Shown piece after piece: positions 14,001 to 27,590 of a stretch of DNA of 64,000 nucleotides. The DNA is taken from contig CM054155.1 of assembly GCA_028751875.1 (NCBI GenBank), positions 44,958,421 to 45,022,420 of the forward strand, read 5' to 3'. This stretch comes from Rapana venosa (lineage: Eukaryota; Mollusca; Gastropoda; Neogastropoda; Muricidae). The stretch's first letter is position 1; each line of letters begins with the position of its first letter. Under the pieces are notes generated by a model, which saw only the letters and a list, made by a program, of their open reading frames with translations, did no database searches and was not told the DNA's origin. Position numbers and translations under genes: made by a program.

Positions 14001-14688
14001 CCAGCTGGTGCTGATTATATTAGGAACTGACCACAATTGGACTGAGTAAAAGCAAGGGCAGGCTGATTTTACCTCTAGGCCTGGACCCTTGACTGAGTTA
14101 TGCTGAATCTTTGCACTGTGATATGATTTGCGCGCTGTCAAGTCAAGTCAAGTCAAAGTTTTATTTCCAGATGGTACATTGAATAAGCAATGCATTTGCT
14201 TTTTTTCATTGTGACATGTGACATTTTTCGCTGTGACATGACATGTTGATTAATGGCAGTGCTCCATGTTCCGTGTGTCTGACAGCCACGTCAGGAATAC
14301 CGGCCAGCGACACCGTCATCGTGTCTCACCCAGACTTCCGCATGATTGTGTTGGCCAATCGGCCGGGCTTTCCCTTCCTCGGCAATGACTTCTTCGGAGC
14401 CATGGGTATGTCTGCGTCGCAACAGATTAGGATAGTTGTTTTAATGTGTTCTGTGTACAAGTTTGTGAAGGAGTTTTACCTGTTTCATTTTAGTAAACGC
14501 TATACTTGTATGGGAAACTGCTTGTGTGCTTTTATGCTGAAATATGTTGATGTGGATTTGTGCGTATTCATTCTTGTGGGCATGCACATATAGATATGCA
14601 AGAATATGTGCAGAATGCCTATATGTGAAGGAATACATGTATGTGCATGTGTACACAAACACACATGCACACACACCACATACACATG

Positions 14689-14724
<36 letters not shown>

Positions 14725-14898
14725 CATATAGATAGATTAGATAGATATAGGCCAAGCATCCCCCAGGGCTGCAGCACATAAGGACTGTGTTTGTGTACAC
14801 AAACACACGCGCACACATGCACGTACACATGCACACACACGCGCGCACACACGCACATACACATGCACGCACACGCACACACACACACACACACACCC

Positions 14899-14938
<40 letters not shown>

Positions 14939-16466
14939 ATATATCCCTTGCCCTTCCAAACATCACCACCACAACACACACTCTGCCATGTCACAGGGGA
15001 CATGTTCAGCTGCCACGCCATCGACAACCCTGACGTCGAGTCGGAACTGGCCATGCTGCGTCAGTACGGGCCTGGCGTGCCGGAGAACATTCTGCGTAAG
15101 CTGGTGCTGGCCTTCGGGGAGCTGCGGGACATGGCCGACCAGGGGCTGATCAACTACCCCTACTCCACGCGAGAGGTCGTCAACATGGTGCGACACCTGC
15201 ACGTAAGTGGACAGAAGTCTAGTTTTTCAGCCTGCTAGAGTGTTTGGGCGGGTGTTTCGCCTGTTTTTTTGTTTGGGGGTTGTGTTGTTGTTGTTGTTGT
15301 CGTTGTTCCTCTGCTAGAGCTCTGAGGTTTACTAATGGTGAGATTTTGTGTATGTGACTGTTTTTGTCCACCATTAAGGTAGGCCGCATTCTGACTACAA
15401 GAATGATGTCCAAACAAGACACCAGTGTGCATTCTAAAAGAAAAAAATTGTCACCTGTTCCTACTGGGACTCAATGGCCTACTCTTCCACATGGCGGAAT
15501 AGGTTTTTAACTTGGTGCAAGATGTTCTGCGTGTGTTCGCACTCAGGGTATCGGTCTATAGTGTAATTTTAAGGAATTTTGGGGGAGTGGCGTCAGTACT
15601 GACGTTAACTTCAGGGTAAAGTTCCCTGAAATGGGTGCCTCTGTGGTGGCTCGATCCTGGGCCTTCAGGTCATAATAATAATAATAATAATAATGTATAG
15701 AATTTATATAGCGCTGAATCTTGTAAAGCAACAAATCAAAGCGCTCAGATGACTTTTTTTTTTTTTTTTTTGCGCGTGTGTATGCGGTTTTTTAAAATTT
15801 TGTCATCTGTTCCCACCGGCCTACTCTTTCGAACAGCGGAACAGGATTTAACGTGTGCGCAAGATGTTCTGCATGCATTCGCACACGGGGCCTCGGTTTA
15901 TAGTCTCATCCGAAGGTCATGAGTGCAATGCTCTGATCACAAGGCTATTTCCCTCCCCCCCCCCTTACACCTTGTGGGAAGGCCTAGTGGTTAGGGTGTC
16001 TGACCTGTGGTCTGATAGTTACAGATGGTGTGGTTTTAAATCTCTGATGAGGTGTGTGTTCAAGAGGATTTTCACCATAATATTGGTACTTCAAAACAAA
16101 AAGTCCCCTAAAAATCCCTCATAGGAATGTAATCTGCATAGCAATGCATTGCTTAATTAAGAATTGTATTACGCCCAACATCGGACATTTATTTTGAGGG
16201 TGGCCCGTGGCAGCAAAGTAGGATGCCTTGCCGTTACCTCAGTCCCTAAATCGGATAACTCCATTGAGACTATGACATAACCAAAACAAAGCCCCCTAAA
16301 AAGTCCCTCAGATGAGACTATAAACTTAGATTGATTTTGAACACACAGAGAACGTCTTGCATTTAAAGCCCCACAGAAGAGAAGGCCAGGTGTGGTCTGT
16401 GGTATGGATGGTAGAAACAACTATAACTCTGCTTCATGGAAAGAGATGGGTTCTCACGCATGCGGC

Positions 16467-16505
<39 letters not shown>

Positions 16506-19500
16506 TTGTCTAATATCACTTAATGTGAAAAGACGTTAAATTAAAAAAGAAGAAAGAGATGGGTTCTACCAGGTTCAACTGGCCACAGTCACATTGTTGC
16601 CTGAAAACTTCAGTGCAGTGCCCCAGTGACTACTTAAGAAGTTAAGGGAGAAGTCATTTCAAGTCAAGATGCCAAATGTTATAGACAAAAATATCATTTT
16701 TTGACACTTAATGGTCAGATCGTTTTCTTTTCCTCTTCTTTTTTTTCATTATTCAAAAAGCACTGAAAGTATCATTGAACATTCAGAACCTGTTTTAGAT
16801 CGTTATTTGGACATATAAGCTCGTGCGTCATTTAAGTCTAAGACTATTTTATCAATCGTTTCAGCAATTTCCCAACGAGGGCCTGACAACAGTTGTGAAG
16901 AACGTATTTGACTTTGACCAGTACAACCAGGAGCTGAAAGAAACGCTGATGGAGACCATGCAGAAACATGGCATCCCTCTGGGAGCCTCCGAGGCGTCCG
17001 TCAAGCTGGCCACAGAGTAAGACGTTGGGAAGGGCTGAGTGATGTTGAATCTTGTGGAGAAATATGGGACGTAACTGTGGGTGGGAAAGGCATGAACACA
17101 ATATTTTGGAAGATTTGTGACAAAAGAGTGTACAGTGGGGAAAAGGGTTTTAAAGGAATTGTATGAATGCTTGTGTCTTTAGGAAGCTTGCATTAAAGTT
17201 TAAATGGAAGTTTATGAAGTGTGTGTGTAGGCAGCTTGAATATAATATTTTCAAGGAATTTGTGACATAAGGATGTGTGTAAGGATTTTGTGGCATGTGT
17301 CTTTATGTAAGGGCCTAGATTTTACTGTTGTGAAGGAATTTGTGATGATGTGTTTGTGTGTTGGTAGTTTCAGTGTAATATATGAAGGAAATTGTGTGTA
17401 TGTGCGTGTGTGTGGTGTGGTGGGTGTGGTGTGTGTGTGTGTGTGTGTGTGTTGTGTGTGTGTGTGTGTGTGTGTGGTATACCCTCAGAGTAATTAGGAT
17501 TGCTTGCTGTATAAAATAAAAGGAGATGTAACAGAGCAGGGAGTGTCTTTATTCTCTTCATGTACAGAAGAGAATCATGACTTTTCAAGTACATTACTTG
17601 ATCTCAATAATGTGAGTTGTTCAATAATTCTATGTAAGATTGTTTATTGCTGTTATGTAATATTTCAGTAGATTGCTGGTCACTGTATCTAAGCTCAGGT
17701 AGATGTATGCCAGTGAGTTGACTGTACATGTGTGTGATAAAATGTGAAAGTGTATTGATGTCTGGCAAATTCTGAACCCAAAAAAATCCTCCAAGCAAAG
17801 CTCTCAGGAATTCTGTTCTGATGACTGATGCACAATTGAAAATTTTCCTGTTTGAAAACAAAATAAACATGGTGCAGACAAAACACGTCGTCAGCGTGGT
17901 GTTTGTGTATTGTGTTGTGCATGTGAAGTGGACAAAAAGGGGCGTAAAGAGAAAAGTGAACATGGAAAAAGAAAATGCAGGGTTTGAATTTGCCAGGCAT
18001 CAAAGGCTGGTGTTCACAGTGTCAGAAAATGTGTCATGACATTGAAATCTTCTCTCAAAATTGAAATCTTCTTTATTACACCATTAGATGTGTTTGGGAG
18101 ATGCAGTGGCAAGTCCTTTCCAGCTCCTCTCGTGGGCTGTACAGCTTGGTTATGTTACTTCTGTTGGCCACACATTCCTTACTACTTACTACCTGTTCTG
18201 CAAAGATTCATTCTTTGGTCAGGGACTCCATAGTCACACTTTCACGCCTCATTAATGAGGGTGTTCTCTTGTTGGGGACATGACATGGGGCAGCAGGGTG
18301 TGAGGGCACACAGCCTCCAGCTGTGGAGAATGCAGCACAGGCACAGACAACCAGCGTGTTAACAAGACTAGTTCTCTGCATCCTCCACCAAGAGGGGTCA
18401 CAGGCTAGACTGGTCATGAACTGCTCTGAAGGCAGAATGTGTCAGCTGAGGCCAGCAGCGGGAAGACCTGCTGCAGAGTGACAAGCACAGGAGAAGACCA
18501 GACACTACACACCCCAGCCAACATGGCCATACTACGACTATTTTCTTTTTTTAGGAGGGGAGGGTGGAAGGGGGTCATAGAGTGAAAGGGGAGGGAGGAG
18601 AATGACAGGAAGTTTGAACAGTTAATAAACATCTGCATCTTAACTTCCAAGGTTTTGTTTTCGTTTTTGTTTTACCTCAGCTAGAGTTCCGAGGTTTACC
18701 AGTGGTGAGATTTGCATACATGACTGTTTGCCCATGACTAAAGTGGCTGCTTTCCTGGTGTGGGAAGTTGGGATATAAGTGTCAGCATCCTATGAAAGTA
18801 TGTCGCTCTAAACTAAAAAACCTAGAGGATCCACAAAACTCAGCACCCTCAATTCACCAAAAGCCCTGCCAAGATTCGAACACACAACTTCATGGAGTCA
18901 TGGGATTGAAGTCAGATGGTCCTAACCACTTGGCTGGAGGGTCTATCTCAGTTCAGGTCAATATTGCACATTGTAATACTGGTCTGTGGAGTTTGTATAG
19001 CACAGACCACTCCACTGAGTTACAGTACTTGCATAATGATTTAGTATAATCCAGTACAGTGGAATACATCACATCAAGCAATAAAGCAAAGTGGAGAACA
19101 GTGCTATTAAATATCACACAATATAGTGCAGTGTAATATAGTGAGCACATGCAGGACAGGTGTGTGTGTGTGTGTTCCTCAGTTAGACCTGTGCACCAAT
19201 GGTGAGATTTTTGCATGTGCGACCATCCCCCCCCCCCCCCCCCCCCCCCCCCACCACCACCACCACCACTTAGGTAGCTGCATTCTGACTTCAGGGAGTA
19301 CTAGAGAATGAAATTAGTAAAGTTTGTTTCAAAGAAATCTTTCAATTTACACTTCATAGTTCTTGGCCCAGACCAACTGTGTCAGTTATTGATGTAAGCT
19401 AAGTGCCCAGGCCTACGTTAAAAATAATGTTGTTATGCTGAAACCATGTTCACATGATCATCAGCCATGACAAGCTCTTGGCTCAACAACCTGCACTCTC

Positions 19501-19596
19501 CTTTTAGGAGCAACAAAAATGTGTCTGGAGTCAGAGTAAGGATGCTTACTTTGAGAAGCATTTGAAAAGAGTCATACATATGCACGCACACACACA

Positions 19597-19635
<39 letters not shown>

Positions 19636-22600
19636 CACATCCAGTGTGCACTAAAATCTCACAGTGATTCCCAGGTGGGATGAATGAGTCAAAGAGCATA
19701 ATCTGGGTGACACCCACAGTGTTAAGGTGGAGAACTACAAACAACTTTACAGTTCAAGCTAGGTGGAAACATCTCTAAGAAGGAATGATAGCTGGTGAAA
19801 GTAACCACAAGACTGCAGAAAGTATATATTTCCATTACAATGATAGAGTAAGATAATCTTCATCGTGATTGTATATGCTGTTGTCATCTGTAGCTGCATG
19901 AAATTGTATGTTATTGTTGATGGTATGGTATAGTCTTTAAGTATGCTAGTAGTTTGTCATAGTACATTATTGTTGATCGTATGATATAGTCTTTCATTAT
20001 GCTAGTAGTTTGTCATAGTACACTATTGTTGAACCGATACAGAGTGGACCTGCCCAAGTTTGAGGTGGTTGGACAGTGGTCGGTGGCCAGTCAGGGTTTG
20101 CGACAGAAGACCGCTCTCATGCAGCTTCCCGTGCAGACGCGCAGACTACAGGTCAAGGTCAGTAGACAGGATCGAGGTGACAGCCCTGATAGGGCTTTCA
20201 TGGTCAGTAGGGCTGTAGACAATATGAAAGGTAGACAGGAGCTCTATACACAACAGCTAAACTCACTCAGCAACAAATAAAAAACCATCGATAGCGGAAC
20301 AAACCAACAGTGAACAACGCCACAGATGCCTTGTAAAGGATAACTTGACTAGAGTCAACAGAACTAGACATTTGCATTGTCCCACATTCAGGCTGTTGAC
20401 AGAGAAAGAACAGAAACAAAATCTTGGATCACTATTTTTTTTTTGGTAGGGGGGGTACTGGAAACGGAGCAGAAAAGGTAGGGAAGGGTAGTGGATTGCC
20501 TAATGGGGATTTAGGGTGGGGGCAGAATAGCCAGTGGTATGCGTGTAGATTTAGGATCTGATGGTGACTGACGGCTTGCCTGAGTCTCCTGTGAAGTGTC
20601 TGTCAGAGAGGATTTTTATCCTGGACTGACATCACTTTTTAACTCCGTTCTCTTGCAAGTTCGCCAGGTGAGACTGAGGTACCATGTGTGAACACGTGCG
20701 TGACTCTTGCACATGCATAAAAAACACACCTGTCTTTTTTGAAAGAGAAAACCAAGTATAGTCAGTGTCGTGGATGATACAAACACCCCCATCATTCAGC
20801 CTGCAACATGGAGAGGGATGGGCTCCACCAGATTCAAGCAGTTTGAAAATTGTTAGTATAGTGCCCCAGTTGTTACGGGAGAAGTCAGACCTGAGGAGTG
20901 TGACATGGTGTAGAACACAGTTCTTTGCAGTCTCCCAACACTACTGTGCAAAACTTGAACTGACATTTTTTTGTTTCTTTGTTGTTGTTTTCTTCCCTAT
21001 TCTTGTTTTATTTTGAGGATAATGAAATAAGCACTTGTGTACTTTTTTACATCAAGTCCCCGTGTGTACACACTTTTGTAAATTTTGTCGTCCATTCCCA
21101 CCGGCACACAATGGCCTACTCTTCCAAAAAGCATAACATGTTTTAACAGGTGTGCAAAATGTTCTGTGTGCATTCGTACATGAGACCTTGGTTTATAGTC
21201 TCATCCAAAGGACTTTAGGGGTGGAGTGGAGTTGGTACTGATGTTAACTCCAGAGGAAAATATCCCCTTGAACGGGATTCAAACCCGGGTCAGGAGATTA
21301 CAAGCACAGTGGGCAAAACTGTAACCAACCAGGCCATCCTGTCCCCCCTCCCATCCCCTATTTGCAAACTCCTAACACTACTATGCAAAAGTTGAAACTT
21401 TTAAACAAGGCAGTGTGTTTGTCTTTTTGCTAGTTGTTTGTGTATACGAATATTTTGAGATAGTATATTTGTTTACATGTGTTTGTCTTTTTGCTAGTTG
21501 TTTGTGTATATGAATGTTTTGAGAGAGTATATTTGTTTATATGTGTTTGTTTTTTGCTAGTTGTTTGTGCATATGAATGTTTTGACATAGTATATTTGTT
21601 TATGTGTGTTTGTCTTTTTGCTAGTTGTTTGTGTATATGAATGTTTTGAGAGAGTATAATTATTTGTTTATGTGTGTTTGTCTTTTTGCTAGTTGTTTGT
21701 GTATATGAATGTTTTGAGATAGTATATTTGTTTATGCGTGTTTGTCTTTTTGCTAGTAGTTTGTGTATATGGATGTTTTGAGAGAGTATATTGTTTATTT
21801 TCTGCTACATCCAGGGTCCTGTGCCTATGTACCTGTCTCACAAAAAGCTGGACCGCACGGAGACCAGAGCGTCTGTGTTCACGGAGCAAGAGGCGTACTG
21901 GAGCCTGCCTCTGGAGGAGAGCAATATCGTGTGTGACGTTGCTGTCAGCAGAGGTGGGCTGTGGGGTGTGTCTGTGTGTGTGTGTGATTGTAAAGTGAGT
22001 GTGTGAGGTGTGAGGGGTAGATGTTTAGGAGGATGGAAGTGTGAGTGTGTGTGTGTTTGGTGTGTGTGTGTGTGGTTGTGAAGTGAGTGAGTGTGGTGTG
22101 CGTGCATGTGGTGTGTGTTGTATGTATGTATGTGTGTGTGTGTGTACATGTGTGTGTGTGTAAGTGTGTGTGTATGTTTCCATGCATGATACATGCATGT
22201 CTGCATGGTTACATGCATATGTGTTTTTAGTGTAGAGTAGTGTAATGTTCTGTGGGGATTATTTAATTTTCAAATCCATGACAAATACCTGATGGAAAAG
22301 AAAACCCTTGTGGGGGCTTAGTAGGCGGTGTACCAGCTCAGAACAGGCAGCACTGCACACCACTGAAGTGACCCAGCAGCGGTGTAGAGTATGTCATAGC
22401 TAGTTGCCTCTTGGCAGCCTGATATTGTAACTCCCTGTGATCTCATGCAGGAGGGATGTGCCCTAGTGTGGCTGTGTCATTGACATCTGAATGAGCAGTG
22501 TGAAAACAGTGACAGGTATATCACTAAAGGTAAGGCAGCAAAAGGAAAGAAATAAAATCAAATGAAATTTTAAAAATATTTTTAAAAAGGAAGAGGTAAC

Positions 22601-25347
22601 CCCCCACACTTCCAAAAATAGGAATGTTATACCCCTTTCCAAATAGCACATATTTCTAGCATACTTCTTTTCATGGTCAATTTTTTTTTATTAACAGAGG
22701 ACCCGACAATAATTTATAAAAAATAATATCATATTCCATCAAAAATACATCTAAAGAAAGAATAACTTTCTTCTCTCTTTCGCTTTACACCATCAGATGT
22801 GTCAGGGGAAAAATAATGGCTGTATGTCCTTTCTTTCCAGCTCCTGCAGTGGTCCGCACAGCTTGGTGGTGTGCAGTGTTACCTGTGTCAGAATAACAAT
22901 AATATAAACACCCTGTGTGTTGTTCTTCAGCTGCAGATCGAAGCCCGGGCCAGAACAAGCATGACATTGTCCACGTGGCCACAGCCAGCCCCATCTGTCT
23001 GTACAGCGTCAACCCTCGCTCCAGTGCCTGCAACGTCATCGACCTGTACGACGTCTTTCCCTCCACTGCCGGTGCCTACCGGCCCCGCGTCAAAATCACG
23101 GCCCTGGGAGCCCCCATGGACGATTCGGTCGTCATGCACGAAGAAGTGGTGAGGGGGTCGGAAAGAAAGGGGTGGTGGTCGTGGTTTGAGTGTTGTGGTT
23201 TTTAATGGATCAGTGTATATTTATTTATTTATTCTTTTATATCGAGGATAATGGAATAAGCACTCATGTGCTTTTTTACATCCAGTCCCTGTGTGTATGC
23301 AGTTTTGTAAATTTTGTCATCTGTTTCCACTGGCACACAACGGCCTACTCTTCCAAAAAGTGGAACAGGATTTAACGTGTGCGCAAGATGTTCTGCACGC
23401 GTTCGAACACGGGGCCTCGGTTTAAAGTCTCATCTGAAGTGTATAAATTCGTACAGATGATACAGTTGACTTCAAGAATTGGAATGTATGCAGAGGGAGC
23501 TAATTACGTGACAGGTTTTTTAACAAACTTTTTCCGTTTTTTAATGTTATTTTCCTGTATCCTGCATGGGCAATCAACCCCTGAAAGAGTCTAATCAAAG
23601 TCATTCACAAAAGACTGATCTACCTAACTTTGGAAGTTGATTTGTTGTTTATGTGATTTTTTAAATTTCCAGCCCTAAAGGCATTTACACTATGTACTGT
23701 TTTCAAAGAGTTCGCACAAGCAAATAGAAACATATTCATGGTTTAATTTTCAAATCATCAAAACAAAATTATTGACACAAACATATGGCATTCACAGGCT
23801 GAGTTCATTTTAGGTTTGGAGACTCTTTTTTTTTCTGAAACTCTGTGAACAGTATCTGCAGATAATACTCAGGGTTTTTTTGTTTGTTTGTGTGTCTGTG
23901 TTTTTAATCTGTTTGGAGGGTGAGGACATTGAGAACATGCTTTTTTCAGTCTCTGTATCTTTTGTTTGAAAAACAGTAAATGATACATGTATGGTTTGAC
24001 CAGCTAACAATAACACAAAGTTGATTTTGGTCCTCGGCTAGAGCTACAAGGTTCACTGCTGGTGAGATTTTGTGTATGTGATGGTTTTTTCCCTCCCATC
24101 ATCAAGGTAGCCACATTCCCACTTCAGGGACACATGGAATATAAAGCTGATTACTATGTTATAAACCAACCAGCTCAAAGTGATGATAATCTATACACCT
24201 CACAGCTCGTTAGAGCCAATTTGGAGGTCAACAGCCCTCTCATTTCAAAATAAGCTTCGGATCTACAACACCAATGTCAAATCGGTCCTACTTTATGGCT
24301 CAGAAACCTGGCGGGTAACAAAAACCAACACCCACAAACTCCAGTCTTTTACCAACAAATGCCTCAGGTACATCCTCAACATCAGGTGGCCGGAAGTCAT
24401 ATCCAACAAACAACTGTGGGACAGGACCAGACAAACCCCAATTGAGTCCACCATTAAACAAAGGAAGTGGGGATGGATCGGCCATACACTCCGCAAGCCT
24501 GCGTCAAATGTCACCAGACAGGCCCTTGACTGGAATCCACAAGGGAAGCGGAAAGTTGGTCGACCAAAGCAGACCTGGCACAGAAGTGTTGACGAAGAAA
24601 CGAAGGCAGCCGGAATGACATGGGCCGAGCTGAAGAGGATCTCCCAAAACCGAGTTCGTTGGAGGGGTGTTGTTGCAGCCCTATGTTCCCCAAGGAACCA
24701 AGAGGCATAAGTCAAGTCACAGCTCGTTAGAAAGGTCGTCTTGTTAAAAACAAAAAGAAAATCTACAACTTAAACTTTCCCCAAATACCAGAAAGGTGAT
24801 TTAGTTTTCTGACAGGAAAAAGTAGTTTTGATCATGTAGGAATAAAGATCATGGTGTGTCAACATTTTTTAAGCTTAATTTCTTTTTTTTTCTTTTTTCT
24901 GATATAAAAAAAAAGAAAGCTGTACTGAGGAAATTGTAGTGGAGGAAAACATACATATATATATATATATATATATAAAAGAAAGGTTTGAACTAATTGA
25001 TATGTTACAGACCTGTGTAATTTGCACAATTTTGTGTTTATTTATTTCCATTTTGTCAACACAGAGAGAATCTGTGACAGAGTGATAAGTTATCGTTGAA
25101 TGTTCTTAATTATTGTTTATCTGTTACATACTATGCTGTGAGCTCTTGTTTGTTATGAAGTATTTTAAAAGTTGTCATTTGTTACAGAATGGGTTGTGAG
25201 TTGTGTTGCTTTCTGTTACAGACCAACGTAGTTCTGATGGTGAACGTGGAAAATGGAGAAATCACTCGTCTGCTCAGTGAAGGTTTGCCAGAAACACCGC
25301 CAGAGAAACGTCGATTCACCACCGTGATGCCCCAGATCAAGGTTTGT

Positions 25348-25406
<59 letters not shown>

Positions 25407-25918
25407 TAAATGTGTGTGTAAACGTGTGTGTGTGTGTGTGTAAACGTGTGTGTATGTTGTGTTGTGTGTGTGTTTGTTGTGTTGTATTGTGTTATGTTGT
25501 GTGTATGTGTGTTGTGTTGTGTGTGTGTAAATGTGCATGTGTACAAATGTGTGTAAACATATACTTTTCAGTCAAATTGAGTATAGAATCAAAACAAACA
25601 AGAACAGTAATAGTAGTAGCAGCAGCAGCAACAGCAGCAACAACAAAAAAACCTACTTCAACAGCAAAACAAAGAAAGATGGTATGAAAGAAAACTTTTA
25701 GTGGGCATTCATTTGAATTATATCATTTAGGAGATATACTGGTGTTGTTGTGTCTGTTTATATTGATTTTTTATTGTGTGTTATTGCAGAATCCATACAG
25801 GATGTGCACAAACTCCAAGGCTGACCCTCGAGGAACTGTGGTGTTCTACAAACTCAACGAGTGAGTTGATTTCTGTTTAAGACACAGAGAGAGATTTTAA
25901 GATACATTGAGGTATTGA

Positions 25919-25951
<33 letters not shown>

Positions 25952-27535
25952 TGAGAGATAGAGAGAGAGAGAGAGAAAGCAAAAGCTTGAATTTAAGAAA
26001 AGTGGCTGTAAGAGACATACAAAATGTCAAAATACAAGTATGCTTGTTAATGACCTTATATTGTATGTCATCGTGGTGTGTTTGTGGGAAAACAACAAAA
26101 CTCGGAGGCTTCAACAACACATCAAGTTATGAAGCTGATGAAACGTCTCTGTCTCTACAAAGTCTCACCTGTCGGCATCACCGCGTACTCTGGCAGCCCT
26201 CACACCCAATGACACCTACACAGTACAACATGATAAATTCATTTTACCAATGTTTCAAGAAAATCCCCTATTTCTGTTGGATCCTATGACATATTTTACA
26301 AGGTATAAAGCTGTATGAGGTTTTGTTGTTGTTGTTGTGTGTGTTACTCGATTAGAGCTCCAAGGTTCACTAATGGTGAAATATTTGCATGTACAACCTT
26401 TTTTTTTTAACCCACCATTAAGGTAGCCACATTCTGACTTCAAGGATATAACATATCTGATTTAAACAGGACTGGAAACAAAATTGTAGTTGTTGCTGGG
26501 CGTTCCCCAGCTTTACACCCTGGGGGTCACCCAGAACATGCACTCTGACTCGCTCATCCCACCTGGGAATCACTGTGAGATAGGAAGTACGCACTGGATG
26601 AGAAGTTTGCGTATATGACTGTTTTTAAGTACCTCGCCATATAGGCAGCCATTCTCTGACTTAAGAGGATGAAAAAAAGGGAAATGTTGTATGTGTTGAT
26701 TTATTGGATCAAGCAAAAATGTGGGACTTTTTAAAAAAAAAACTGTAGAAGTTGTGTACTATAGCTCTACCACAACTTGGATTTACAAGTGCAGGAGAAG
26801 ACCAGGCGCTATGCATCCTACCCAGTGAAGGAACACAGAGAAGAAGAGAGAACTTTGGAAAATGGAGAGTATGTGTTGTACCACAAAGGGGAAGATCTGC
26901 TGTGCAAATTTTTTGGCAGATGTGGTTTTCTTCTTCGTCGTCAAACGCTCAGACAGCAACTATTGTTGTCCATTGTATGAGCGAAAATGCGTCATGCTGC
27001 TGTTAAGCGCCTGACAAGTCAGGCCCAGCGCATTCAACTTCTGCACAGGAGAGAATTGTTACCTTTTAAGTCTTTCTGGGGAAAAAAGGCAGGAGGAGAA
27101 TGGACCAAGAAGGCAGAAAATAGGCAAGAAGGAGGTGACAGGAAGAAAGGAACAAGGCAGAAACAAAGAGAGTGATAAAGAAGAGGGAATTTCTAGCACA
27201 GAATTTCCAGAAGGTGGGGATGCTATTTATACTGACAGGCCCCTGGCATTCCCACGGGGGTTATGATGTGGTTTTGAGTTATGGAATAGTTCAGATGTTG
27301 TGACGACACCTTGAAAATTATTCTTAAAAAAACCCTGGAAACGTTTGGGTTTTTTAAACCAAAAAGATGGTTGCAGGAGCAGTATGGAGGTGTTCAACAT
27401 CTTGGAAGGGATGTCACACTCCATCTCACTGCCAGTCAACCTTCAGGCTTGTCATGCCATTGACAGCGACAAGTGGCTGCTGTCTGAAGTGGACACTAAC
27501 AGGTGTGTGTGTGCGTGTGTGAGTGTGTGTGTGAG

Positions 27536-27590
<55 letters not shown>

